A stretch of DNA of 15,053 bases from an uncultured Chryseolinea sp. (GTDB lineage Bacteria > Bacteroidota > Bacteroidia > Cytophagales > Cyclobacteriaceae). The translations under genes were made by a program, and so were the position numbers. Every line of letters starts with the position of its first letter. Positions within the stretch are counted from its first letter, which is position 1. Where the stretch lies: contig CAMLER010000039.1 of the NCBI GenBank assembly GCA_946478915.1, forward strand, positions 1-15,053, written 5' to 3'. Below are positions 8,366 through 15,053 of the stretch, one piece after another. The notes below the pieces were generated by a model, which was not told the DNA's origin, ran no database searches, and saw only the letters and a program-made list of their open reading frames with translations.

Positions 8366-9217
8366 TCAGCTCGCTTTTTTGCGAACTGTTTTCGTTGGTT
8401 TCTCGGCCTTCTCTTTTTTTGCTGAAGCTCCTTTTGCTTTCTCCATTGGCTTTTTTGCTGCGTCGATGCTAGCCTTGAGAGCCGTCATAATGTCAACTAC
8501 TTTTGGCGCCTCCTCAGCGATAGAAACAATTTCTTTGCCGGAGACTTTGGCATCGATAATTGCTTTGAGGGCATCGTAGTAGTGATCTTTCATTTCGATG
8601 TTTGCAAAACGCGTTGTCATGGAGTCAACCAACGTCTTGGCTAGCTTCAACTGCTCCTTATCAGTTTTCACTTCCAGCAATTGGGGCACTTCGCGCATAC
8701 TTCTTACTTCGCTAGGGTACCGGAGACGATACATCACCATACCCCCTTCGTGAGGAGATATTAGAACAGGCGTTTCGCGATCGCGGAGAACTACCTTCCC
8801 TACTGCTATTCGACCTGTTTCCTTTAATGTCTGACTAAGCAACCCGTAAGTTTTTGCAGCCATGTCGCCATCGGGACCGAGGTAGTAGGGTGCTTCATAC
8901 AGCGTTGGATGAACTTCGTCTGTATTGACAAAGCCTTGTATCTCTATTACCCTTTCACTCTTAAGTTTTACCTTTTCGAAATCCTCGGGTTCAATAATTA
9001 CATATTGTCCAGGCTCGTACTGGTAACCTTTTACAATGTCTTCGGCCCGCAGGGTTTCACCGGTGACTTTATCTTTCTTTTCATAACTCACAGGGTTATG
9101 TCCCTCTTTTGAAAGTAAGTTAAAGCTAATGGTTTGTCCGGAGTCGATCGCGTTATAGATCCGTATAGGAATGGTTACAAGCGAGAATTGAATGTGTCCT
9201 TTCCAGATTGCTCTCAT
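8366..9217 (-). CDS. ku: Non-homologous end-joining protein Ku
   Basis: This 283-residue protein starts at ATG 9217 with MRAIWKGHIQFSLVTIPIR, the hallmark N-terminus of bacterial Ku. The Ku beta-barrel core continues through IVKGYQYEPGQYVII (61-75), TLYEAPYYLGPDG (105-117) and YGLLSQTLKETGRIAVGKVVL (124-144). Positions 36-58, where some bacterial Ku proteins have cysteines, contain none (residues SKEGHNPVSYEKKDK and following). Residues 254-283 form a Lys/Ala-rich tail, a feature of many bacterial Ku proteins that adds DNA contacts beyond the ring. Length is normal for the family. Ku binds double-strand break ends as a homodimer and recruits LigD, which is encoded about 3.6 kb away on the same strand. 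The small TPR gene follows 57 bases downstream. The upstream gap holds octamer repeats. Confidence 0.97.
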   Translation of the reverse strand: MRAIWKGHIQFSLVTIPIRIYNAIDSGQTISFNLLSKEGHNPVSYEKKDKVTGETLRAEDIVKGYQYEPGQYVIIEPEDFEKVKLKSERVIEIQGFVNTDEVHPTLYEAPYYLGPDGDMAAKTYGLLSQTLKETGRIAVGKVVLRDRETPVLISPHEGGMVMYRLRYPSEVRSMREVPQLLEVKTDKEQLKLAKTLVDSMTTRFANIEMKDHYYDALKAIIDAKVSGKEIVSIAEEAPKVVDIMTALKASIDAAKKPMEKAKGASAKKEKAEKPTKTVRKKAS

Positions 9218-9266
9218 AACATAAAGTTAGATTAAAAAGTGAATCTTAAGGCAAGATAGAAAAAAT

Positions 9267-9313
9267 GTGGTGAAGTGTTGATGTGTTGATGTGTTGAAGT
9301 TCTAGGTGTTGAT
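9267..9313. repeat. Tandem GTGTTGAT octamers
   Basis: Positions 9267-9298 hold four tandem octamers (GTGGTGAA, GTGTTGAT, GTGTTGAT, GTGTTGAA). After a 7-base spacer, a further GTGTTGAT occupies 9306-9313. The same unit appears in inverted orientation at 9388-9418. The array lies upstream of Ku and downstream of the ABC1 kinase gene. Confidence 0.8.
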
Positions 9314-9410
9314 GTTTCTGATAGCCTCCTGACAGCCAGGTAGGGAGATTTGTCAAACTGCCGCGGGGACGATGCTCGTGCGAAAACTTCAACACTTCGA
9401 ACATCAACAC
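9291..9410. repeat. Imperfect 24-bp inverted repeat enclosing a small hairpin
   Basis: The left arm 9291-9314 and right arm 9387-9410 are reverse complements at 20 of 24 positions, separated by 72 bases. Both arms consist of the GTGTTGAT-like octamer. Between them, 9325-9344 can fold into a 7-bp stem (CCT-CCTG against CAGG-AGG, with one bulged T and a 5-base loop). The right arm overlaps the last codons of the ABC1 gene. The whole element could act as a transcript 3'-end structure or be a remnant of a small repeat element; no transposase or T-run is present. Confidence 0.6.
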
Positions 9411-9418
9411 TTAAACAC
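9388..9418. repeat. Inverted-orientation octamers overlapping the ABC1 stop codon
   Basis: TTCAACAC (9388-9395), a 7-base spacer, ATCAACAC (9403-9410) and TTAAACAC (9411-9418) are the complement of the GTGTTGAT unit seen at 9267-9313. The last two units lie within the final codons and stop (9406-9404) of the ABC1 kinase gene, so the repeat has shaped the end of the coding sequence. Confidence 0.7.
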
Positions 9419-10705
9419 ACTCGTGTCGATTTTCGCTTTCAAATCATGCAAAATCGTGTACAGGCCAAAATATGTTCTGTTCAGATACACTGCTTCTCCA
9501 ACTCCGCGGGCACGCTTGGATTCGCGCAGTTCCTTCATCGTTGATAACTTTTCTCCAAAAGAATAAAGCTCATCGAAGTATGCGTCGTCGGCAAAATCAA
9601 AAATGCTCGAACGGAAAGGCCTACCCAGCAGCTCCACCAATTTTGCAAAAATAGCGGTAAAGAATTCCTGCTCCTTCGGAGTATCCTGTGGATGAATGAA
9701 CCGAAGCTCTGCAAAAACCTTCTCGCGTTTTTTCAAGTTCGACAACACATCGTGATCGAGAAGCTGGAAATATATATTATAAAAATCACCTGGTATTTCT
9801 TTGACACATCCGAAGTCGATTATCCCCAGTTTATAGTCATCGGTAATAATAAAATTACCGGGGTGCGGATCGGCATGCACAGCCTTTAGCGTATGCATTT
9901 GAAAATGATAGAAGTCCCACAACGCCTGGCCTAGCTTGTTTCTTTCCTCCTGCGGTACATTTCCGTTAAGAATTTCACCCAGGTGTTTGCCTTCGATCCA
10001 GTCCATAGTCAGGATCTTGTCAGACGAGTATTCGGGATAATACATAGGAAAGACGATGTTCTTAAGATGCCGGCTTTTGGCAGACAAGTCCATCGATCGC
10101 TCCAATTCAAGTTTATAATCGGTTTCTTCCAGCATTCTGGATTCGACCTCCTGGATGAACTCGTCATATTCAACAGGGTTCAATTTGAACATCGTCAGCG
10201 CAATAGGCTTTACCATGGCAAGGTCGGATCGTACACTATCACCTACCCCCGGGTACTGTATTTTAATGGCAAGCTTCTTACCGTTCAGCGTAGCCTGATG
10301 AACCTGTCCCATCGAAGCTGCATTGGTAGCCTTTGTTGTAAACGTGTCGAAAATTTCTGTCGGCCCCTTTCCGAAATACTTTTTGAAAGTTTTAACCACC
10401 AGCGGATACGATAGCGGCGGTGCGCTATACTGGGCCATTGCAAATTTTTGCTGATAAGCAGTAGGCAACAGGTTCCTATCCATGCTCAGCATTTGTGCCA
10501 CCTTTAGTGCACCTCCTTTGAGCTCGCTGAGAGAATTGTAAATATCGGTCGCATTGTCCAGATGGAGCTCATCGCGGCTAGCCTCACCGTTGATAAGCTT
10601 CTTTCCGTAGTGCTTCAGATAGTTTGAACCGATACGGGCACCAGTAGTTATAAATTTAGAAGCCCGTTGAACTTTGGAAACGGGGATACGATCAAATTCT
10701 TTCAC
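9404..10705 (-). CDS. ABC1/UbiB (AarF)-family atypical kinase
   Basis: This 433-residue protein starts at a GTG at 10705; the next methionine is residue 72, too late for the family. The ABC1 landmarks are present in order: the KxGQ-type motif, here KVAQ at 68-71 within GGALKVAQMLSMD; the Ala-rich nucleotide loop NAASMGQVH at 128-136; the ATP-binding lysine K148 in AIKIQYPG; TMDWIEGKHL at 233-242; the catalytic loop HADPHPGN at 277-284; and DFG at 297-299. UbiB/COQ8 proteins are ATPases or kinases that support membrane lipid and quinone metabolism. Bacteroidota usually make menaquinone, so the partner pathway here is unclear. KVAQ replaces the usual Gly with Ala. I see no strong C-terminal transmembrane pair such as Escherichia coli UbiB has. 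The gene follows the TetR-like gene by 5 bases and is surely co-transcribed with it. Confidence 0.95.
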   Translation of the reverse strand: MKEFDRIPVSKVQRASKFITTGARIGSNYLKHYGKKLINGEASRDELHLDNATDIYNSLSELKGGALKVAQMLSMDRNLLPTAYQQKFAMAQYSAPPLSYPLVVKTFKKYFGKGPTEIFDTFTTKATNAASMGQVHQATLNGKKLAIKIQYPGVGDSVRSDLAMVKPIALTMFKLNPVEYDEFIQEVESRMLEETDYKLELERSMDLSAKSRHLKNIVFPMYYPEYSSDKILTMDWIEGKHLGEILNGNVPQEERNKLGQALWDFYHFQMHTLKAVHADPHPGNFIITDDYKLGIIDFGCVKEIPGDFYNIYFQLLDHDVLSNLKKREKVFAELRFIHPQDTPKEQEFFTAIFAKLVELLGRPFRSSIFDFADDAYFDELYSFGEKLSTMKELRESKRARGVGEAVYLNRTYFGLYTILHDLKAKIDTSVFKC

Positions 10706-10710
10706 GCAGG

Positions 10711-11385
10711 CTATTTTATTTTGTTTTGATATAAGAATTTGGCAAAGTCAATTGCCGAGTCAACTGCTCCCTTGCCAATGAGATCAAAAGCGAGATTGAC
10801 AGATTTTTCTATGGCAGCATCCGTATTTTCAAAGCCCGCACTATTGTCCTGCTTCCAAAATAAAAGAATGAAGCCAAGATGAAGCCAGAAGAGTTGCGGA
10901 TAACGTTTGTCTATGACTGGTCGCGTTGCAACCTCGCCGTTGCCCTTTGCTGCGTTAAGCACCGACTCAAAATATTGCTCAAACTGCGTTTTGAAGCCCT
11001 TGATGTATTCTGGCATCAGCTCGAATTTCCGCGAATTCTCAAGCTGGAAGATAACATAGCTGCGGTTGGACTTGAGTTCTTCAAGCAGGGTATAATAGAA
11101 CGCGAGCACTTTTTCGCGCGTGATGAAGCCAACATATGCTTTGTCGGCTCTTAAACGGCTAATAGTTTTATCGATGAAGCCTTTCCAGATGTGATTCTCC
11201 AGGCCATCAAAAGAGCCGAACAAATTATAAAATTCTTCTTCTCTTATTCCAAGGTCCAGACAAAATTTATACACGGATACAGGTCGGGACCCAGTGGTGA
11301 GCACGAACTGAATATACGCATTTCTTATTTTCTCGTCCGAAACCCTCACCTCAGATTTGCGGGACGTTTTTTTGGCAGCTTCCAT
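10711..11385 (-). CDS. TetR-fold protein, possible regulator or lipid-binding partner of the ABC1 kinase
   Basis: This 224-residue, all-helical protein starts at ATG 11385. Residues ~16-66 match a TetR N-terminal helix-turn-helix: DEKIRNAYIQFVL, then VYKFCLDLGI leading into EEFYNLFGSFDGLENHIW. The recognition-helix region is acidic (E49-E51) and lacks the usual basic or small residues, so DNA binding is doubtful. The remaining ~150 residues fit a TetR-type C-terminal ligand-binding domain with aromatic-rich helices, such as LFWLHLGFILLFWKQ at 165-179. It is the first gene of a two-gene unit with the ABC1 kinase (5-base gap) and is divergent from the exported TPR gene across 71 bases. It could be an autoregulator or a COQ9-like lipid-binding partner. 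The fold assignment is fairly sure; the role is not. Confidence 0.8.
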   Translation of the reverse strand: MEAAKKTSRKSEVRVSDEKIRNAYIQFVLTTGSRPVSVYKFCLDLGIREEEFYNLFGSFDGLENHIWKGFIDKTISRLRADKAYVGFITREKVLAFYYTLLEELKSNRSYVIFQLENSRKFELMPEYIKGFKTQFEQYFESVLNAAKGNGEVATRPVIDKRYPQLFWLHLGFILLFWKQDNSAGFENTDAAIEKSVNLAFDLIGKGAVDSAIDFAKFLYQNKIK

Positions 11386-11434
11386 GATGTTATAAACTGA
11401 AAATGAATTGAAATGGTTTGCACTTTGCTTGCGA

Positions 11435-11442
11435 TAATTTTG
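11435..11442 (+). promoter_or_regulatory. Candidate Bacteroidota -7 promoter element (TAATTTTG)
   Basis: TAATTTTG matches the Bacteroidota sigma-factor -7 consensus TAnnTTTG exactly and ends 14 bases before the ATG at 11457. Possible -33 TTG elements lie at 11408-11410 (24-base gap) and 11418-11420 (14-base gap), neither at ideal spacing. Use as a promoter for the exported TPR gene is plausible but unproven. Confidence 0.35.
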
Positions 11443-11456
11443 TTACTTTCAGCGTG

Positions 11457-12710
11457 ATGATGCCCATTCTTCCTTATAACCTTTTGAGCACGGTAAATAT
11501 TGCCCAGCGAAAGTTTTGTGAAGCAATTGTGTTCCTGATTTTCGCGCTTCCGGCAACCGCTTTTGCACAAGATAAGCGTGCCGATTCCAATAAATTATAT
11601 CAACAAGGTGAAGCTGCGCATAATGCCGGGAATTATAAGCTCGCCCTGGAGTACTTAAATAAATGCCTTCGGGAAAGCCCGGGATTTGCCGACGCCTATT
11701 TTACGCGCGGCGCAACCAGGGAGCAACTCGATGACCTGAAGGGCGCAAACACGGATTACAATATCTACCTCGAGCTAAAGCCGGACCAGCCGGAGGCGTT
11801 GCTTAGCCGAGCCATTGTTCGGTATCAGCTGGGACTTTTTGATCAGGCAAGAGTAGATTTTCAAAAATTATTGACGCTGCCCACTGGCGAAACGAATACT
11901 ATTTTTTTCAATCAATCGGCTTCAGCCAAGGGTTCAAATCAGATTATTACGGCTCAGGGCAATATCAGGCCTCAGGTATTTAACTACCTGGGACTGGTCG
12001 ATATCAAGCTTAAGAATTACAAGCAGGCCATATCGTGGCTGGATTCTGCAATACAGCTCAAGAATAAAGAGGCCGACTATTTCGTGAACCGCGGAATTGC
12101 TAAGGAGGCCATGAATGATACAACAGCTATGCAGGACTATCGGGCAGCTTTGGCGCTTCACCCGGAGCACGCACTGGCTTTACACAATATTGCGGCGCTC
12201 AAACGAAAGCTCGGCCAGCAGACTACCGACGATGAGTTAGAAAAGGCCATTGAGAGCGACTCAAGCATGCTTTATCCGTACCTGGAGAGGGCCTATCAGC
12301 GGATGGAGGGTGGATATTTCAAGGGGGCGCTGGAAGACTACAATCAGGCATTGGAGATCGAAAAAAATGATCCTGAGATCTGGCTTAACCGGGGTCATGT
12401 GAAAGAAAAAATGGATGACCTGAAGGGTGCATATGCCGATTATACGAAGGCGATAGAGTTGGACGAAAAGTTCGAAAAGGCGTGGTTGAATCGCGGGAAC
12501 GTGTTAAGCCGGCAGGGACGACTGGAAGAAGCCATCGAAGATTATACTGTTGCTATAACCCACAATCCCGAATACGCTGCAGCCTTCTACAACCGTGCGA
12601 TAGCCAGGCAGCGCGGGAAACAGACAGGGGAAGCTTGCCAGGATCTAAATAAGGCAGAGACATTGGGGCTGGCTGTTACCGAAAAGATGAAGAAGGAAAT
12701 CTGCAAGTAG
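11457..12710 (+). CDS. Exported multi-TPR protein
   Basis: Tandem ATGs at 11457 and 11460 are the likely start, giving 417 residues. An upstream TTG at 11418 is possible but would lie before the candidate promoter element. A basic n-region (QRK at 17-19) is followed by a hydrophobic core at 21-36 and a likely signal peptidase I site after AFA (35-37), so the mature protein should be periplasmic or surface-exposed. About ten TPRs run from ~45 to ~406, such as AYFTRGATREQLDDLKGA, IWLNRGHVKEKMDDLKGAYA and AWLNRGNVLSRQGRLEEAIE. They are interrupted at ~145-170 by a Ser/Asn/Gln-rich insert. The end, EACQDLNKAETLG, is a common TPR cap in Bacteroidota. The function is presumably protein scaffolding; the partner is unknown. 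It converges with LigD across a repeat-filled gap. Confidence 0.9.
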   Translation: MMPILPYNLLSTVNIAQRKFCEAIVFLIFALPATAFAQDKRADSNKLYQQGEAAHNAGNYKLALEYLNKCLRESPGFADAYFTRGATREQLDDLKGANTDYNIYLELKPDQPEALLSRAIVRYQLGLFDQARVDFQKLLTLPTGETNTIFFNQSASAKGSNQIITAQGNIRPQVFNYLGLVDIKLKNYKQAISWLDSAIQLKNKEADYFVNRGIAKEAMNDTTAMQDYRAALALHPEHALALHNIAALKRKLGQQTTDDELEKAIESDSSMLYPYLERAYQRMEGGYFKGALEDYNQALEIEKNDPEIWLNRGHVKEKMDDLKGAYADYTKAIELDEKFEKAWLNRGNVLSRQGRLEEAIEDYTVAITHNPEYAAAFYNRAIARQRGKQTGEACQDLNKAETLGLAVTEKMKKEICK

Positions 12711-12723
12711 GAATTGGGAAGGG

Positions 12724-12746
12724 GGTATAAGGTATAAGGTATAAGG
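12724..12746. repeat. GGTATAA heptamer array, three copies
   Basis: Three perfect tandem copies of GGTATAA occupy 12724-12744, followed by GG. The array starts 13 bases after the stop codon of the exported TPR gene. It lies eight bases before a second, different heptamer array. Confidence 0.9.
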
Positions 12747-12754
12747 TTGGGCAA

Positions 12755-12798
12755 ACGGATAACGGATAACGAATAACGGATAACAGATAACGGATAAC
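12755..12798. repeat. ACGGATA heptamer array, six copies
   Basis: Six tandem heptamers (ACGGATA, ACGGATA, ACGAATA, ACGGATA, ACAGATA, ACGGATA) run 12755-12796, followed by AC. The array ends one base before the LigD stop codon at 12802-12800. With the GGTATAA array it fills most of the 89-base gap between the two convergent genes. Confidence 0.92.
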
Positions 12799-12799
12799 A

Positions 12800-15053
12800 T
12801 CAAAGATCCAGCCTCAGCCGCATAAATACCGATTCACGAAACATCTTGTCGGGTGTAAGTTTCGAATAACTGAGTTCCACCATCACCTGAGCGTCTAGCC
12901 ATACCGATGTTTTCTCGTCCAGCAATTTTCCTTTTACGGAGGGCCGCTTTACAACCTTGGCTTTCTTCAGCGCAGAAAAAATTTCTTTGGTTGATGAGTC
13001 ATCAAAGCCTGTCCCGACTTTGCCCCGGTAATGCAATTCATCACCAACCTTCTCCGCGATGTGCAGCGCACCAAAAGACGAAGCGCGGTCTCCGTTTCCT
13101 TTGGTAAATCCTACAACAAAGCACTCACATGTCTGACGAACCTTCACTTTTATCCAGCAATCACTTCTTCTACCCGGAAGATATTTACTATCCTTTTTCT
13201 TGGCCATAATCCCTTCTAATCCGTGCACTTTGGCGGCAGTAAAGAGCTGTTCTCCATCATCGACGTGTTCACTCACGCGAAAGGGGGTTTCCGGACGAAT
13301 GGCATCAGCAAGCCACTCCTTCCGTTTCAGCAAGGGTTCGTTTACAAGAGCCCTTCCGTCGAGGTATAAACAATCAAATACGTAGCAGTGAACCGGGTTC
13401 GATTTCGCTAATTTTTTGATCGTGGTTTCCCCGGAGCTCATCAGCCTGTTGATCACCTGTTTGAAGATCGGCTTGCCGCTGGCATCCAGCGAAACAATTT
13501 CTGCATCGAAAACTCCATTGGTGGCCCGGAATGCTTTTTCGCCAATTTGCAACTCAGGAAATTGTGCCGTCACCTCATTATGGTTGCGCGTCTTGATTCT
13601 AATCTGACCGTCTTCAAGCGTTATCATTGCCCGAATACCATCCCATTTTAACTCGTACACAAAATCTTTATGCAGCGGAGGTTTAGCACTCGACTCCGAT
13701 AACATGGGTGGGATGTCGTGATGAAGAAAATTCAATTGAGGATCATCCACCCTTTCGAGAAGCCACTCCTTTTCCTTCATTTTGTGAATGCGATATTCGC
13801 CCGTTATTTCCTTGCTGTTCAAGCGGAAATAGAACCCATCTTTTTTATCCTTCGTTACCTGGTACTTACCAAGCGCGTAAATCCACATTTCACCCGCTCC
13901 GTACTGGCCTTTTGGAATTTTTCCGTCAAACGTTAAATATTCCATCGGGTGATCCTCGGTTTGAACAGCAAGCCTTTTCACTCCGGGATAAGGTGGAAGT
14001 CCTTTGGGTACAGCCCACGATTTTAACACGCCGTCCTTTTCCAGTCTCAGATCATAATGCAGGCGCGATGCATGGTGCCGATGCACGACGAACTTATTTC
14101 CGGTTTCGTCCGGAACCGTTGCCGCAGGCTCGGGTGTTTTGCTGAAATCTCTCTTCTTCGCATAGGCCTCAAGTTGTTCCGGCGATTTATATTTTGGATT
14201 TGGCTTTGGGGGCAAACGTTTGGGTTTGGCTCCTTTCTTCCGTTGGGTATGCAATGCAACAGCATATGCTTCAAATCCTGCCCAGGCATCACCATCGCGA
14301 ATGACCTTTTCGACAGCATTATGAATGTTGTATTCCAATGGGCTCTCCGTTGATTCCAGTTCCTCCCATGTGAGTGGCATCGACACCGGAGCGCCATCCC
14401 TTCCGCGCAGACTGTATGGAGAAACGATGCTTTGACCTGATCTAATCCGAAAAATATCCACCAGGACCCGTCCTTTTCGGGCATCCTTCTTGATATGAAG
14501 CGTTACATCGTTAGGCCGTTCCTCTACGAATGGTTTCGCTATATCTTCAGCCGCTTCAAATACCGTATGAAAATCCCAGTTCGGCTCTATGGGACAACAA
14601 ATATGGAGCCCCTTCCCTCCTGTAGTTTTAACGAATGGAGTATAACCGAAACTTTCGATGTGTTCCTTCAATGCAAAAGCAATGGGAATTAATTTTTTAA
14701 AAGAATATCCTTCAGGAGGATCGAGGTCGAAAACCATATAATCCGGACAGGCAAAATTGGGCTTGCGGCTATGCAGTTGGTGTAATTCCAGGGCGGCAAG
14801 ATTTGCCAGCCATACCAGCAAGGCAGGTTCAGTAGCAACGATGTAGTCCTTTGCTTCTTTACCAAGCGTCACGAACTCCGACCATGATGGCGCCCAGTCG
14901 GGACGATTTTTCTGGTAGAAACTTTCGCCATGTATGCCATCGGGAAAACGAATAAGCGTCAATGCGCGGCCTTTTACATGAATGAGCAACGTGGGCGCTA
15001 TCTTCAAATAGTATTCAATTATTTGCGCTTTCACAATTCCATCCTTTGGGAAC
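12800..15053 (-). CDS. ligD: DNA ligase D (polymerase - phosphoesterase - ligase order), 5' end off the right edge
   Basis: The frame is open to the right edge; FPKDGI is encoded upstream of the GTG at 15034, matching the usual polymerase N-terminus, so that GTG is internal and the true start lies outside. Numbering from that GTG, residues 1-~255 are the archaeo-eukaryotic primase-like polymerase, with metal ligands D103 and D105 (FDLDPPEG), TTGGKGLH at 137-144 and D193. Residues ~295-430 are the 3'-phosphoesterase, with H320, H326, D328 and H362 at the spacing known for the Pseudomonas enzyme. Residues ~440-744 are the ATP-dependent ligase: motif I KWDGIR with nucleotidyl lysine K463, FDAEIV at 509-514, EGIMAKKK at 607-614 and WIKVK at 627-631. 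LigD fills, trims and seals breaks held by Ku, which is encoded about 3.6 kb away on the same strand. All catalytic residues appear intact. Confidence 0.97.
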   Translation of the reverse strand, partial: FPKDGIVKAQIIEYYLKIAPTLLIHVKGRALTLIRFPDGIHGESFYQKNRPDWAPSWSEFVTLGKEAKDYIVATEPALLVWLANLAALELHQLHSRKPNFACPDYMVFDLDPPEGYSFKKLIPIAFALKEHIESFGYTPFVKTTGGKGLHICCPIEPNWDFHTVFEAAEDIAKPFVEERPNDVTLHIKKDARKGRVLVDIFRIRSGQSIVSPYSLRGRDGAPVSMPLTWEELESTESPLEYNIHNAVEKVIRDGDAWAGFEAYAVALHTQRKKGAKPKRLPPKPNPKYKSPEQLEAYAKKRDFSKTPEPAATVPDETGNKFVVHRHHASRLHYDLRLEKDGVLKSWAVPKGLPPYPGVKRLAVQTEDHPMEYLTFDGKIPKGQYGAGEMWIYALGKYQVTKDKKDGFYFRLNSKEITGEYRIHKMKEKEWLLERVDDPQLNFLHHDIPPMLSESSAKPPLHKDFVYELKWDGIRAMITLEDGQIRIKTRNHNEVTAQFPELQIGEKAFRATNGVFDAEIVSLDASGKPIFKQVINRLMSSGETTIKKLAKSNPVHCYVFDCLYLDGRALVNEPLLKRKEWLADAIRPETPFRVSEHVDDGEQLFTAAKVHGLEGIMAKKKDSKYLPGRRSDCWIKVKVRQTCECFVVGFTKGNGDRASSFGALHIAEKVGDELHYRGKVGTGFDDSSTKEIFSALKKAKVVKRPSVKGKLLDEKTSVWLDAQVMVELSYSKLTPDKMFRESVFMRLRLDL

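Noticed and set aside
9222..9254. Possible Ku promoter: TAACTTTA (9229-9222) with TTG (9254-9252), 22-base gap
   Set aside because: The spacing is acceptable, but the -7 element misses the final G and lies only four bases from the ATG, which would require a leaderless transcript.
13724..13738. QLNFL in the LigD linker between phosphoesterase and ligase as a second clamp-binding motif
   Set aside because: It departs from the QLxLF consensus at the last two positions and such short matches are frequent by chance.
13708..14145. Plus-strand open frame of 145 codons inside ligD
   Set aside because: It lies antisense to the conserved phosphoesterase domain of LigD and shows no protein-like pattern.
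14047..14484. Minus-strand frame of 145 codons overlapping ligD
   Set aside because: It is an alternative frame on the same strand as an intact LigD domain and has no recognisable features.
1..15053. CRISPR array, tRNA, rRNA, insertion sequence or prophage genes
   Set aside because: No regularly spaced long direct repeats, tRNA-like cloverleaf, rRNA segment, transposase or phage structural gene was recognised on either strand.

Overview
The window looks like a chromosomal segment from a member of the Bacteroidota, probably close to the Cytophagales. This is inferred from four things: an exported SBBP/DUF7948-type surface protein, a BamA-like barrel fused to a phosphoesterase, TAnnTTTG-like promoter elements with few Shine-Dalgarno sequences, and family variants typical of that phylum (Ku without zinc cysteines, an ABC1 kinase with KVAQ). 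No tRNA, rRNA, CRISPR array, transposase or phage gene was seen.

Layout, left to right. Positions 1-2258 (minus) hold the N-terminal 752 residues of a secreted repeat protein whose 3' end lies off the left edge. Positions 2400-6125 (minus) encode a 1241-residue protein with a signal peptide, a calcineurin-type phosphoesterase, a middle region with kinase-like motifs and a C-terminal outer-membrane barrel. Divergent from it, at about 6245-7459 (plus), is an HD phosphohydrolase joined by a coiled coil to a PycTM (DUF5706) membrane domain, the effector module of Pycsar anti-phage systems. No nucleotide cyclase is present here. Positions 7715-9217 (minus) hold Ku followed by a small TPR protein whose basic N-terminus carries QLNLF, a near-canonical sliding-clamp-binding peptide. 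Positions 9404-11385 (minus) are a tight two-gene unit: a TetR-fold protein, then an ABC1/UbiB kinase. Divergent from that unit is an exported protein of about ten TPRs (11457-12710, plus). Positions 12800-15053 (minus) encode LigD in the order polymerase - phosphoesterase - ligase, and its 5' end lies off the right edge.

Ku and LigD together form the bacterial non-homologous end-joining pathway. They lie about 3.6 kb apart on the same strand and are not in one operon. The TetR-ABC1 pair recalls the COQ9-COQ8 partnership of quinone biosynthesis, because COQ9 has a TetR fold and COQ8 is an ABC1 kinase; here this is a hypothesis only.

No gene-free stretch exceeds 300 bases. The longest are 7460-7714 and 9218-9403. 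Three of the intergenic gaps carry short tandem arrays of 7-8 bp units, each close to the stop codon of a minus-strand gene. Positions 2259-2399 and 6126-6202 show nothing I can support.
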